From: CAZNRY01 sp964575675 | GTDB taxonomy: Bacteria; Eisenbacteria; RBG-16-71-46; CAIMUX01; VGJL01 | Reading direction: 5' to 3' | Length of the DNA stretch: 42,955 bases | NCBI GenBank assembly: GCA_964575675.1 | Contig: CAZNRY010000008.1 | Span: 1 to 42,955 of the forward strand | The notes under the pieces: generated by a model | Databases searched by the model: none | Told to the model about the DNA's origin: nothing | The model's input: only the letters and a program-made list of their open reading frames with translations | Part shown: positions 32,375 to 41,391 of the stretch, piece after piece | Numbering within the stretch: the first letter of the stretch is position 1 | Layout of the letters: every line of letters starts with the position of its first letter | Program-made: the position numbers and the translations under genes

Positions 32375-33660
32375 GTCTGTCCGCATCCTGCCGCATCGTC
32401 CAGGGAGTGCGCCAATGCCTCCGCGATGTGGAGCACGCGGAGATCCATTCCCCGTCTTCTCGCTTGATCCCGCAGATGGAAGAGACACCCTGGATTCGCC
32501 GTGACGAGCCACGAAACGGAATCCGGGGCGAGACAGTCCAGAAGGTCGTCGGCGAGGCGGCGGGAAATCTCGGCGTGGATGAAGCTATAGAGTCCCGCGC
32601 TGCCGCAGCAGTTCGGCGCTCCATCCGCTTCACGCAAGATCAGACCGGGGATCCGCCTGAGAAGACGTCGCGGAGGTCCGCTGATCCCCTGCACCTGCTT
32701 CAGGTGGCAGGGATCCTGAAACGCGGCCTTCCGCGCGCACTCCTTCATCCGCAATCGGTAGGATCTCTCGTCCAGGATTTCGGTAAGGTCCCGAACGCGC
32801 GCCGCCAATGCGCGCGCGGCGCCGTGGAGCGGGTCGCCCTCGCCGAGCCACTCCGGGGCCTCGCGCAACGCGGCGCCGCATCCTGCCGCCGTCACGACGA
32901 TCGGTCCCGATCCGCCGGCGAATGCCCGGAGGTTTCGGCGCAAGCAGGCGCGCGCGATCTTCGGATCTCCGTGATGCCATGCAAGCGCCCCGCAGCAACC
33001 CTGCCCGGCCGGCAAACGCACTTCGTATCCTGCTGCGGCGAGCAAACGGCGCGCGGCCGGCTCCACCCCCGGCAAGAGGATCGGCGCGATGCATCCGCGA
33101 AAGAGATCGATCGTCTCCGACCCGGGAGGCGGGGCGATGGCAGAGCGTCTTGGATCGCCGCCGTTCTCGCTCGAGGGAAGCATCCCGACCAGCGTCGGCA
33201 AGATCCCGCCGATCTCGCCCGGGATCCGGCTGCGGTGCAAGAGATCGACCAAGCCCAGGCGGGCGGCCGTCTTCACAGCCGCTCCGATCGCGCCCAAAAC
33301 GGTGGGCGATGCGAGCGCGCGAAGAAGGAGGTTCTTTGCGAAGCAGGCCGCCGGGGGGAGGGGTTCATCGATGCGTTGATGAAGCGTTTCGCGACCGCCG
33401 GCCAGGATCCTCAGATACTCGACGCCGCTTGGACAGGCCGGCTCGCATGCCCCGCACCCGAGGCAGGTGCGGATCGGATCGAGCGCGCCAGTGTCAGGGA
33501 CGAGGCTCTGCTCGGCGAACGCGCGCAAGAGCTGGATGCGGCCGCGCGGCGCGTCTCCCTCCCGCCCGCCGAGCGGGTAGGTCGGGCACGCCTCGAGGCA
33601 GAGGCCGCAGTGGATGCAGCGGCGCAGATCGTCCTCGGCGATGCTGGGGAGCGGGATCAT
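32371..33660 (-). CDS. glcF: Glycolate oxidase iron-sulfur subunit GlcF
   Basis: The protein has 429 residues. Two [4Fe-4S] motifs, CIHCGLCLEACPTYP and CLGCGACEPACPSGVEY, are followed by two CCG-type domains (GQGCCGALAWHHGD, FQDPCHLKQVQG, NCCGSAGLYSF, ANPGC). It carries electrons from the FAD subunits GlcD/GlcE to the quinone pool during glycolate (or D-lactate) oxidation to glyoxylate. The ATG at 33660 overlaps the glcE stop (ATGA). It is the last gene of the coupled operon and converges with the redoxin gene. Confidence 0.93.
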   Translation of the reverse strand: MIPLPSIAEDDLRRCIHCGLCLEACPTYPLGGREGDAPRGRIQLLRAFAEQSLVPDTGALDPIRTCLGCGACEPACPSGVEYLRILAGGRETLHQRIDEPLPPAACFAKNLLLRALASPTVLGAIGAAVKTAARLGLVDLLHRSRIPGEIGGILPTLVGMLPSSENGGDPRRSAIAPPPGSETIDLFRGCIAPILLPGVEPAARRLLAAAGYEVRLPAGQGCCGALAWHHGDPKIARACLRRNLRAFAGGSGPIVVTAAGCGAALREAPEWLGEGDPLHGAARALAARVRDLTEILDERSYRLRMKECARKAAFQDPCHLKQVQGISGPPRRLLRRIPGLILREADGAPNCCGSAGLYSFIHAEISRRLADDLLDCLAPDSVSWLVTANPGCLFHLRDQARRRGMDLRVLHIAEALAHSLDDAAGCGQT

Positions 33661-34976
33661 CCGCCGGCCTCAAAGGGCAGGATCCCGGGATTCCAAAGAC
33701 CGCCCGGATCCAGACGGGCTCGAAGCGCGAACCAGAACGGGAGCATCGCCGGGACCGGATCCCAGGTTGGCCCTCCGCCATCTGCGGCGCGCCATGCGGC
33801 GAGGAACTTGCCGTTGGGACGGCAGGCCCGCGCGATCGCCTCGCACATCCCGGATCCGACCGGGCGATCGAGCAAGAGCCAGACCTCTCCCACGCCGGGA
33901 TGGATTCGCGCCCGCGCGGCGAGCGATCCGGCTAGCAGGACGGCATCCCATCGGGCGAGGAGCGCGCGAATCTCCTTCGGGGGAACGACGGCCCGCACGA
34001 GGACGGAGGGCTCCGCTTCCCCGCGGGGAGTCCGAGTCGAAGCGCCGCGGCCGCCGGGATCCTCGTGCGATCCCGCGATCGACCCCGAAGCGCGAGGGCG
34101 ATCGACGGGCGCCAGATACCGCTCCCCCGCTTCGTCCTCGCGGGAGCCCGACAGCTCGGCCGACAAGCGGTCCCTCAGGATCTCGACCCGCCGGCGGGAT
34201 CCGCAGAGCCGCACCCGGAGCAAGGCAGGGGAGCCATGAAGGTCCGCTCCGGCCGGCCCGCCACCTGATGCGCTGCCGAGCGCGCAGTCGACGGCGAGGG
34301 AACCGACCTGCGGGGCCCGGCGCAGAATCGCTTCCGCGCGATCGATTGCTGCCGCGAGGGTCGTGGCCGAGGCGTGCCATTCCTCTACGCCCGGGCTCGG
34401 TACGAGCTTCAGGTGGACCCTCGCGATGGCGCCGAGGGTCCCGAGAGATCCGACGAAGAGCCGGTGCGTGTCGTACCCCGCCACGTTCTTGACGACGCGC
34501 CCCCCGCAGCGAACGAGCCTTCCATCGGGCAGCACCGCGTCGATCCCCAGCACAACGGCCCGCGGTCCCGCGGGCGGGAGCTGGGAGCCGCGCCCCTCGC
34601 CACGCGCGAGAAGCCCTCCGATCGTGCAAGGCCCGCAGGGAGGGTCTTCGAGCATGAGATCGAGTCCGGCTTCCCGTGCCGCGCTCCTCGCCCGCGCGAC
34701 CCCGAGACCCGCCTTTGCCGTCATGACCAGATCGAGCGGCGCGATCTCGGGATCCCCCGCGATTCCGGCCATCCGGATCGTCAGCAGGGGTGCGGGATCG
34801 CGCCTCGCCCACCACGGCCCCGCGCCGCTGCCTCGAAGGCCGACCGCTTCGCCCTCCTGCCGGAATGCGCGCGTCAAGGCCGCCAACTCGTCGACCGTCC
34901 GCGGAACGAAACTCCCCCCGCCGGGCTCGGGGTCAAACGGCGCGAGGCCGCCGAATCTCCTCAAGAGATCCTTCAC
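33657..34976 (-). CDS. glcE: Glycolate oxidase FAD-binding subunit GlcE
   Basis: The protein has 439 residues. An N-terminal FAD-binding type-4 domain reads PRTVDELAALTRAFRQEG, VGLRGSGAGPWW, CTIGGLLARGEGRG, RCGGRVVKNVAGYDTHRLF and GSLGTLGAIARVHLKL, all GlcE-like. The C-terminal half, with inserted Gly/Arg-rich loops around 290-330, is less conserved. The GTG start at 34976 overlaps the glcD stop (GTGA). A much longer open frame upstream is a shadow of glcD and is rejected. It forms the heteromeric oxidase with GlcD and GlcF. Confidence 0.9.
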   Translation of the reverse strand: MKDLLRRFGGLAPFDPEPGGGSFVPRTVDELAALTRAFRQEGEAVGLRGSGAGPWWARRDPAPLLTIRMAGIAGDPEIAPLDLVMTAKAGLGVARARSAAREAGLDLMLEDPPCGPCTIGGLLARGEGRGSQLPPAGPRAVVLGIDAVLPDGRLVRCGGRVVKNVAGYDTHRLFVGSLGTLGAIARVHLKLVPSPGVEEWHASATTLAAAIDRAEAILRRAPQVGSLAVDCALGSASGGGPAGADLHGSPALLRVRLCGSRRRVEILRDRLSAELSGSREDEAGERYLAPVDRPRASGSIAGSHEDPGGRGASTRTPRGEAEPSVLVRAVVPPKEIRALLARWDAVLLAGSLAARARIHPGVGEVWLLLDRPVGSGMCEAIARACRPNGKFLAAWRAADGGGPTWDPVPAMLPFWFALRARLDPGGLWNPGILPFEAGG

Positions 34977-36409
34977 GCGCGCCGCCCTGCCGGGCGTCCC
35001 TCGCCACAGGCCCGCGCGGTCGGGAAGATCTTCCCGGGATTCAACAAACCGGTCGGATCGAACAGATCGCGAACCCCTCGCATCAGATCGATCTCGTCTT
35101 CGCCGAAGAGCAGGGGTAGAAACTCCTTCTTCTCGAGGCCGACGCCGTGCTCTCCGGTGATGGTCCCACCCACGGCGATGCACGCCCGCAGGATCGCCTC
35201 GCCGGCCCGCAGTACGCGGTCGACCGTCCCGGGGATGCGCGCGTCGTAGAGGAGGATCGGGTGGAGGTTGCCGTCGCCCGCGTGAAAGACGTTCGCGATC
35301 TTGAGATCTTCCCGGTCGCCGATCGCGCGGATCGTCTCCAGAAGCTCGGGCAAGCGCGAGCGCGGAACGACCCCGTCCTGCGTGTAGTACTCGGGCGATG
35401 CGCGACCGAGGGCCCCGAAGGCTTGCTTGCGCACCTTCCAGAGCGTCGCGCGCTCCTCCGCGTCGCGTGCCTTCCTCAACTCGAAGGAGCCCGCCTCCTT
35501 GAGGGCAGCCGTCACGCGCGCCTCTTCCTCCTCGAGCTCTCCGGCGAGCCCTTCGATCTCGACCAGGAGAACCGACTCCGAACCAACGGGGAAGCGGTAG
35601 CCAAAGGCCGCCTCGAGCGTGGAGAGGACCGTCCCGTCCAGCATCTCGAGCGCAGCCGGCAGGACGCCCGAGGCCAAGACGTTCGTCACCGCCCGCGTCG
35701 CGTCCGCGGCGGAGGCATACGCCGCGAGAAACGTCCTCTCTTCCTCGGCGCATGGAATCAGGCCGGTCTCGATCTCCGTCACGATTCCGAGCGTTCCCTC
35801 CGAGCCGCACAGCAACCCTACCCAGTCGGGACCGGGCTCGGAGGCGACGCGGACAACATCGCCGGTCGAGAGGACGAGCGTCAGCTCGCGGACGTGGATA
35901 CCCGTCACGCCATGGAGCAGCGTGTGGGGGCCGCCCGCATTTTCGGCGACGTTGCCGCCGATCGTGCTGACCTGCTGGCTCGACGGATCGGGTGCGAAGC
36001 GCAGGGAGGCGCCCGCGGCCGCGCTCGAGAGGCGGAGGTTCGCGACCCCCGGTTGCACGCGGCATCGGCGTTCGACGGGATCGATCTCGAGGATCCTTCG
36101 CATCCGCGCGAGGGAAAGCACGATCGCCCCTCCCGGTGCGATCGCCCCTCCCGACAATCCGGTTCCCGCGCCGCGGGCAACGATTGGGATGCCGCGCGCG
36201 GCGGCGAGCCGCACGCAAGCGGACACCTCCTCGGTCGTCTCGGGCAGAATCACGAGCCCCGGAACGGAGCGATGGAGGGTCAGCGCGTCGGCGTCGTAGA
36301 GCGCGAGCTCATGGGGCTGCGAGAGAACGCGGCCCGCCCCGAGCATCTCGCGGAAGAGACCGATCAGATCGGCGGAGATCGGCCCGAAGGGCCGCGGGGT
36401 GGGGGTCAT
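34973..36409 (-). CDS. glcD: Glycolate oxidase / D-lactate dehydrogenase FAD subunit GlcD
   Basis: The protein has 478 residues (the family is near 490). FAD-binding blocks are VPIVARGAGTGLSGG-like (IPIVARGAGTGLSGGAI), STIGGNVAENAGGPHTLLHG and LLCGSEGTLGIVTEIETGLI. The C-terminal FAD-oxidase domain has IANVFHAGDGNLHPILLYD and GGTITGEHGVGLEKKEFL, which provide the catalytic histidines and conserved Glu. It oxidises glycolate to glyoxylate. The ATG at 36409 overlaps the epimerase stop (ATGA). Confidence 0.93.
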   Translation of the reverse strand: MTPTPRPFGPISADLIGLFREMLGAGRVLSQPHELALYDADALTLHRSVPGLVILPETTEEVSACVRLAAARGIPIVARGAGTGLSGGAIAPGGAIVLSLARMRRILEIDPVERRCRVQPGVANLRLSSAAAGASLRFAPDPSSQQVSTIGGNVAENAGGPHTLLHGVTGIHVRELTLVLSTGDVVRVASEPGPDWVGLLCGSEGTLGIVTEIETGLIPCAEEERTFLAAYASAADATRAVTNVLASGVLPAALEMLDGTVLSTLEAAFGYRFPVGSESVLLVEIEGLAGELEEEEARVTAALKEAGSFELRKARDAEERATLWKVRKQAFGALGRASPEYYTQDGVVPRSRLPELLETIRAIGDREDLKIANVFHAGDGNLHPILLYDARIPGTVDRVLRAGEAILRACIAVGGTITGEHGVGLEKKEFLPLLFGEDEIDLMRGVRDLFDPTGLLNPGKIFPTARACGEGRPAGRRA

Positions 36410-37419
36410 CGCTGGGCAACGCCCAGGCCCGGCCCTTCGGGGGGCGCGATCGCGGCCCCCTCGAACCGAAGACCCTGATACGGATCCTCTTCGAGAAAGA
36501 GCGGCGCATCGAGATCGACCCGGTCGGAAAGGGCGAGAAGGTGGGCGGGCGCCGAGATTCCGAGGGAGCTTTCGAAGAAGCACCCGAGCATGATCGAGAG
36601 ACCATGCCGCTTGGCGAGCCGGATCGCGCGCAGCGATTCGCGGATTCCCCCAAGCTTCGCGAGCTTCACGTTGATCCCGTCGATTCCACCTGCGACGATC
36701 GCGGCCGCGACATCCTCGGCGCTCTTGATCTCCTCATCCAGATAGATCGGCAGCCCCACGTCCGCGCGCAGCGCCGCATACTCCCCCACCCGGCCCACCG
36801 GCAGAGGCTGCTCGATTAGCTCTACGCCGGCGCGGCGGAACACCTCCGCCGCGTCGAGCAATCCACGCGCGTCGAACCCCTGGTTCGCGTCGACCCAGAT
36901 CCGAAGCGACGGCCCGGCCATCTCGCGGATCCGTGGGATCAGATCTAGGCCGGTCGAGCCGGTCACCTTGATCTTCACGATCGGATACCCCTGCGAGATC
37001 CAGCGCTTGGCCGCCTCCATCATGACGGACGGCTCATCGAGTCCGACCGAGACGCACGTCGTGCCCGAGACGCGCGGCAGTCCCAGCCAGCGATGAAGCG
37101 GTTCTCCGGCGAGTCTCGAGGCGAGATCGTGCAGCGCCATGTCCACGGCCGAGCGGGCCGCGAGCCCGGGGATTCTCGGGACGATCGCCAAAAGAGCGCG
37201 AGGTTCGCCGCCCTCGAGCCGAAGCTCTCGCAGGGTCCCAAGCCCTTCGGCGGGGGACATCGTATACGCCTCTCCCTCGCCCCATTGGCCGCCGGCCCGC
37301 AAGCGGACCCGGAGCGTTGAGTGGCTTCGGATCGTTTTCCAGTGCGTGCGGAAGGTGGAGCGAAGGGTCAGGTCGAGGCTGTCGATGCGGACCTCCTCGA
37401 TGCGCGCCCCTCGGGTCAC
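36406..37419 (-). CDS. Dipeptide epimerase (L-Ala-D/L-Glu epimerase type), enolase superfamily
   Basis: The protein has 337 residues. Catalytic lysines are in VKIKVTG (149/151). Metal ligands are Asp177 (WVDANQGF), Glu203 (LIEQPLP) and Asp228 (YLDEEI), and a second lysine is at about 252 (NVKLAKLGG). This is the muconate-lactonizing-type subgroup that epimerises dipeptides, often L-Ala-Glu from peptidoglycan recycling; the exact dipeptide cannot be read. The GTG start at 37419 overlaps the queC stop. Confidence 0.85.
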   Translation of the reverse strand: MTRGARIEEVRIDSLDLTLRSTFRTHWKTIRSHSTLRVRLRAGGQWGEGEAYTMSPAEGLGTLRELRLEGGEPRALLAIVPRIPGLAARSAVDMALHDLASRLAGEPLHRWLGLPRVSGTTCVSVGLDEPSVMMEAAKRWISQGYPIVKIKVTGSTGLDLIPRIREMAGPSLRIWVDANQGFDARGLLDAAEVFRRAGVELIEQPLPVGRVGEYAALRADVGLPIYLDEEIKSAEDVAAAIVAGGIDGINVKLAKLGGIRESLRAIRLAKRHGLSIMLGCFFESSLGISAPAHLLALSDRVDLDAPLFLEEDPYQGLRFEGAAIAPPEGPGLGVAQR

Positions 37420-38105
37420 CGGTCGTCCGCAACGCGGGGATCCGGGAGTCCCGCGTCCACGAAGCCTCTCGCGCGAAGAAGACAGGCGCTGCAACGACCG
37501 CAGGGCGCGCCGGCCGGGGTCGGATCGTAGCAGCTCGATGTCAGCGCGAAGTCGATGCCGAGGGACCGCCCCAGCGCGACCACCTCGCCCTTCCCCATCC
37601 TCAGGAGCGGCGCGCGAATCGATTGCCCTCGACCTTCCACCCCCGCTCGGGTCGCGAGGTTCGCCATCCGCTCGAAGGCGGCGAGGTACTCGGGCCGGGT
37701 GTCCGGATATCCTCCCGCGTCCTGCGTGTGCGCGCCGATGTAGATCGCTTCCGCGCCCAAGACCTCCGCCCAGGAGAGTGCGAGCGATAGAAGGACCGTG
37801 TTGCGCGCGGGAACGTAGGTGCTCGGGATCTCCCCGCTCCCCTCCGTCCCTGCCTCCCCTTTGGGCACCGGCCCGTCATAGGTCAGACTGGATCCTCCCC
37901 AGGAGGCGAGATCGACGTCGAGCACGCGATGCTCGGCGACGCCGAGCGCGCGGGCGACCCGCACGGCGCACTCCGTCTCGATCGCGTGGCGCTGTCCGTA
38001 GCGAACGGTTAGGGCGAAGACATCCGTGCATTCGCGCTTTGCCACGGCGAGCGTGACGGCCGAATCGAGACCACCGCTCAAGAGGACAACGGCGCGCGAA
38101 GACAT
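37416..38105 (-). CDS. queC: 7-cyano-7-deazaguanine synthase QueC
   Basis: The protein has 229 residues. The PP-loop is VVLLSGGLDSAVTL at the N-terminus. The zinc site is formed by SSCYD...CGRCSACLLR at the C-terminus, and STYVPARNTVLLSLALSWAE is a QueC signature. It converts 7-carboxy-7-deazaguanine to preQ0 using ATP and ammonia on the way to queuosine in tRNA. It begins right after the queE stop. No queD or queF is present in the window. Confidence 0.95.
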   Translation of the reverse strand: MSSRAVVLLSGGLDSAVTLAVAKRECTDVFALTVRYGQRHAIETECAVRVARALGVAEHRVLDVDLASWGGSSLTYDGPVPKGEAGTEGSGEIPSTYVPARNTVLLSLALSWAEVLGAEAIYIGAHTQDAGGYPDTRPEYLAAFERMANLATRAGVEGRGQSIRAPLLRMGKGEVVALGRSLGIDFALTSSCYDPTPAGAPCGRCSACLLRARGFVDAGLPDPRVADDR

Positions 38106-38753
38106 TCAGACCCCCCGCGCCTCGGGACCATAGAGCAGCTTGTGAAGCTGGAGCTGCAAGCGGACCGGGGCCCCATCGGCGATCATCCAGCTGGCGAGGT
38201 CTTTCGGCTGGATGAGCCCCGTCGCCGGCGAGAAGAGAACGGTGTGCCGGCCGGCCAGACCGCGCCGGCGCACCACGTCGAGCGCCCAGAGGTAGTCGTC
38301 CCGCGAGGCGAGAACGAACTTGATCTCGTCGACCCCCGGCTTGAGCAGTGGGAGGTTTTCCCAGAGGTTCGCTCCCTCCTCGCCGCTGCCGGGGCACTTG
38401 ATGTCGTAGATCAGGATTGCGCGCGGATCGCACCCCGCGATCGAAACCCCTCCCCCCGTTTCGACCAGGACCGCGTACCCGAGATCGCAGAGGCTCGCGA
38501 TCAATCGCGGCGCCTGGCGCTGGGCGAGCGGCTCGCCTCCGGTCACCTCGACGAGCTGGCAATCGTGGGCGCGCAGCTCATCGATGATCGACTCGATCGA
38601 CATCGCGCGCCCCCCGTCGAAGGCGTAGGAAGTGTCGCACCAGGCGCAGCGCATCGGGCAGCCGGTCAGCCGGACGAAGAGACACGGCAGTCCCGCCCGG
38701 GTCGACTCCCCCTGGATACTGTGGAAGATCTCGGTGACGAAGAGCTCGCTCAT
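38106..38753 (-). CDS. queE: 7-carboxy-7-deazaguanine synthase QueE (radical SAM)
   Basis: The protein has 215 residues. The motif VTEIFHSIQGESTRAG is followed by FVRLTGCPMRCAWCDTSYAF, holding the CxxxCxxC cysteines that bind the SAM cluster, then VTGGEPL and an EIKFVLASRDDY region. It makes CDG from 6-carboxytetrahydropterin. The ATG at 38753 is chosen because it precedes the family start SELFVTEIFHSIQGE. The upstream NUDIX gene ends 44 bp before. Confidence 0.94.
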   Translation of the reverse strand: MSELFVTEIFHSIQGESTRAGLPCLFVRLTGCPMRCAWCDTSYAFDGGRAMSIESIIDELRAHDCQLVEVTGGEPLAQRQAPRLIASLCDLGYAVLVETGGGVSIAGCDPRAILIYDIKCPGSGEEGANLWENLPLLKPGVDEIKFVLASRDDYLWALDVVRRRGLAGRHTVLFSPATGLIQPKDLASWMIADGAPVRLQLQLHKLLYGPEARGV

Positions 38754-38797
38754 CGATCGAAGACCCCGCGCATCAGAACCTCGACGAAGCCACTGTA

Positions 38798-39196
38798 TCA
38801 CCCAGCGCCCGGCAGCCATCCGCCCGCGCGAAGGGCGTCGAGCACCGGCCCGCTCGCATCGGGCAGAGGATAGGACGCCACATCCTCGGGGACGACCCAC
38901 CGCCACGATCGGCACCCCAGAGGACGCGGGTCTCCCCCCACCCTCCGGGCGACGAAGAACCAGAGGTCGACCTTGCGGTCGGCGTAGTCATAGGGGCGGC
39001 GGAGCAGTTCGGCCACGATCTCGATCTCGATGCCGAGCTCCTCGGCCACCTCTCTCACCGCGCAGGCCTCGGGCGCCTCCCCGGGATCGATCTTCCCGCC
39101 GGGGAACTCCCACAGGTCCGGGAGGTGAACATCCGGAAAGCGATGTGCGAGAAGGAGTTTACCCTCCTCGATCACGACGGCGACGGCGACCCCCAC
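38798..39196 (-). CDS. NUDIX hydrolase, MutT-like
   Basis: The protein has 132 residues, the length of MutT. The NUDIX box GGKIDPGEAPEACAVREVAE continues with ELGIE and fits GX5EX7REUXEEXGU. The EFPGGKI context and LWFF...GCRSWRWV are like 8-oxo-dGTP-type MutT enzymes. It likely removes oxidised nucleotides. The GTG start at 39196 has no strong ribosome site. It is divergent from htrA and starts the queE-queC-epimerase-glc run. Confidence 0.88.
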   Translation of the reverse strand: MGVAVAVVIEEGKLLLAHRFPDVHLPDLWEFPGGKIDPGEAPEACAVREVAEELGIEIEIVAELLRRPYDYADRKVDLWFFVARRVGGDPRPLGCRSWRWVVPEDVASYPLPDASGPVLDALRAGGWLPGAG

Positions 39197-39246
39197 TCGT
39201 TCGGCGGGCCCAGTCTCTCGAGATGCGATGGGTGTATCCTCCCAGG

Positions 39247-39275
39247 TTGCTCCGCGCCGTCCAAGAGGCTATACT
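39247..39275 (+). promoter_or_regulatory. Sigma-70 promoter of htrA
   Basis: TTGCTC (39247-39252) and TATACT (39270-39275) are separated by 17 bp, about 90 bp upstream of the htrA ATG. The -10 matches five of six bases. Confidence 0.6.
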
Positions 39276-39366
39276 GGAACATTTGCTGGGTTGCTGGGTT
39301 CTCCATCCCGATCAGGGCTGCGACCTGATCAGCATCCCTGTGTCAGGGGAAGGAGGCAACACCCTT

Positions 39367-40899
39367 ATGAAGAAGTGGATCCCGCTGCTCACTCTCTCGC
39401 TGGCCATCGGCGCCGGCCTCGCTTGGATCGCGCGCCCCCTCGAGCTGTCGGTTCGCTGGGGCGAGCGTCCCGAACAGACGGCCTCGCTGTCGATCGGAGA
39501 ATCGACGGCGGCAGCGGAGAGGACACCCGAGGACCAGCGCGCGATCGATTCCGTCGAGTCGACGAGCCGCGCGTTCGTCGCGATCTCGAAGGAGGTTTCT
39601 CCCTCGATCGTGACGATCTATAGCGAGCGAACGGTCGCGGTCAACCATCCGCGCTCGGGTGACGAGCGCAATCCCTTCGGCGGGATGGTGCCGGACGATT
39701 TCTTCCGTTTCTTTCAGATGCCGGATCGCGTCCCGCAGCGCGGGATGGGATCGGGCGTGATCGTCTCCAGCGATGGGAAGGTCCTAACGAACAACCACGT
39801 CGTTGCGAACGCCGACAGGGTGAAGGTGACCCTCGCGGACGGCCGGAATTTCGACGCGAAAGTCCTCGGCCGCGATCCGAAAAGCGATGTCGCGGTCCTG
39901 AAGATCGACGCGGAGAACCTGCCGGCGGCGAAACTCGGAAACTCGGAGGATCTGGAGGTCGGCGAGTGGGTCCTGGCGATCGGGAACCCCTTCGAGCTGT
40001 CCCAGACGGTTACGGCCGGCATCGTGAGCGCAAAGGGACGGAGCAGCGTCGGCCTCGCCGACTACGAGGACTTCATCCAGACCGATGCGGCGATCAACCC
40101 GGGCAACTCGGGCGGCGCACTGGTCAATCTGCGGGGTCAGGTCGTCGGTATCAACACCGCGATCGCCAGCCGCAACGGCGGCTACCAGGGAGTCGGCTTC
40201 GCGATTCCGATCGACATGGCGCGCACGGTAATGGAGAGCCTGGTCCGCGACGGGAAGGTGCATAGGGGCTTCATGGGGCTCACCCTGCAGCAGGTCGACG
40301 CCGACATCGCCGACAACTACGGCCTGGATCGCCCGAAGGGGGCGCTCGTCAACAGCGTCACCAGCGGGAGCCCCGCCGAGAAGGCGGGCATCGAGACGGG
40401 CGACCTGATCCTCGAGCTGAACGGCAAGCCGGTTCGCGATCGGGACGATCTCCGCCTTCGGATCGGCGAAACCGAACCCGGAACGGTGGTGGAGCTGAGC
40501 ATCCTGCGCAACGGCACGAAGAAGAACCTGAAGGTCCGGCTCGGCGAGATGCCGGGCGATGACGAGCTCGCGTCGAACCTCGCGCCCGAAGGCGAGAGCT
40601 CGACGTTCGACAAGCTCGGGATCGAGGTGCAGCCGCTCGACCGCGCGACCCGGGCGCATTTCGAGATCGATCCGGACATCGACGGCGTGATCGTCACGAG
40701 CGTCGAGCCGGGCACGCCCGCGTCCGATGCCCAACTCGCCGAGGGGGACATCATCGTGGAGGCGGGGAAGAAGCCCATCGCGAGCGTCTCGGATCTTCGG
40801 GATCAGATCGCCCGCGTCGCGGAGGGTAAGACGATCCTGCTCAAGGTTCACCGCAACGAAGGAAATCGCTTCGTGGCGCTGAGAATTCCTAGGCCGTAG
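39367..40899 (+). CDS. htrA: Periplasmic Do/HtrA serine protease
   Basis: The protein has 510 residues. An N-terminal hydrophobic signal or anchor (IPLLTLSLAIGAGLAWIA) leads to a trypsin-like domain with His144 (LTNNHVV), Asp174 (DPKSDVAVLK) and Ser248 (NPGNSGGAL), then two PDZ domains (about 285-370 and 400-495, the second with VIVTSVEPGTPAS). It degrades or chaperones misfolded envelope proteins. The ATG at 39367 has AGGGGAAGGAGG upstream; a longer in-frame start overlaps the NUDIX gene and is rejected. Confidence 0.95.
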   Translation: MKKWIPLLTLSLAIGAGLAWIARPLELSVRWGERPEQTASLSIGESTAAAERTPEDQRAIDSVESTSRAFVAISKEVSPSIVTIYSERTVAVNHPRSGDERNPFGGMVPDDFFRFFQMPDRVPQRGMGSGVIVSSDGKVLTNNHVVANADRVKVTLADGRNFDAKVLGRDPKSDVAVLKIDAENLPAAKLGNSEDLEVGEWVLAIGNPFELSQTVTAGIVSAKGRSSVGLADYEDFIQTDAAINPGNSGGALVNLRGQVVGINTAIASRNGGYQGVGFAIPIDMARTVMESLVRDGKVHRGFMGLTLQQVDADIADNYGLDRPKGALVNSVTSGSPAEKAGIETGDLILELNGKPVRDRDDLRLRIGETEPGTVVELSILRNGTKKNLKVRLGEMPGDDELASNLAPEGESSTFDKLGIEVQPLDRATRAHFEIDPDIDGVIVTSVEPGTPASDAQLAEGDIIVEAGKKPIASVSDLRDQIARVAEGKTILLKVHRNEGNRFVALRIPRP

Positions 40900-40917
40900 A
40901 TCGGGGGAGGAGAAGGA

Positions 40918-41187
40918 ATGTCTAACGAAGCGAAACCCGTGGTGCGAGGAGGCAGGAAGCTGCCCGAAGGGATTCGTTCGAAGTACGAGCTTGTCGTCGC
41001 GGCGGCAAAGGAGGCCGAAAGGCTGAACGATCTCTACCGCCATAGGGGCGATCCATTGCCCGAGAAGGTGACGATGCTGGCGATGAGGCGGATCGAGAAG
41101 GGGCTTTCCAAGATCGTGCGCGAGGAGCCTGTGGCGCCGGCCGACGAGCAGCAGCGCAAGGAGACGACCTTCTTCTTCGGGACCTAG
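40918..41187 (+). CDS. rpoZ: RNA polymerase omega subunit
   Basis: The protein has 89 residues. RSKYELVVAAAKEAERLND matches the omega core motif (normally YxLVxxxAKRARQL), with the helical follow-on VTMLAMRRIEKGLSKIV. It stabilises the beta-prime subunit. The ATG at 40918 lies 18 bp after the htrA stop behind GGGGAGGAGAAGG, so the two genes are likely co-transcribed. Confidence 0.85.
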   Translation: MSNEAKPVVRGGRKLPEGIRSKYELVVAAAKEAERLNDLYRHRGDPLPEKVTMLAMRRIEKGLSKIVREEPVAPADEQQRKETTFFFGT

Positions 41188-41212
41188 AGTCGAAGAGGGG
41201 TCGCCGGATTCA

Positions 41213-41250
41213 CGGCCCGCAGGCGCTCCAATCGGGGCGCTTGCGGGCCG
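41213..41250 (+). terminator. Hairpin downstream of rpoZ
   Basis: Two near-perfect arms, CGGCCCGCAGGCGC and GCGCTTGCGGGCCG with one mismatch, enclose a ten-base loop. It begins 25 bp after the rpoZ stop. No U-tract follows, so it may act with Rho or as a decay barrier. Confidence 0.45.
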
Positions 41251-41288
41251 TGGTGCATGGGTGCGCGAGCCGCGAGCAACCTCTGGCG

Positions 41289-41327
41289 CGAGCAGGTGCA
41301 CCCGCGAGGATGGCGTCCTGCTCGTTT
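41289..41327 (+). terminator. Second hairpin downstream of rpoZ
   Basis: CGAGCAGG pairs with CCTGCTCG across a 20-base loop and is followed by TTT. A weaker candidate terminator between rpoZ and the convergent SDR gene. Confidence 0.3.
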
Positions 41328-41391
41328 AGCCATCCGAGCGGGATGCGCCAGGCGAGCGCCTACGACGCCCAGAATGACCGGCCAGGCCCGG

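Noticed and set aside
34977..36218. Upstream extension of the glcE frame (853 codons in all)
   Set aside because: The extension lies wholly within glcD in another frame and has low-complexity Arg/Gly sequence; the GTG at 34976 overlapping the glcD stop is the real start.
38632..39366. N-terminal extension of the htrA frame
   Set aside because: It covers the NUDIX and queE genes on the other strand, has stop-poor low-complexity sequence, and a strong ribosome site and signal segment begin at 39367.
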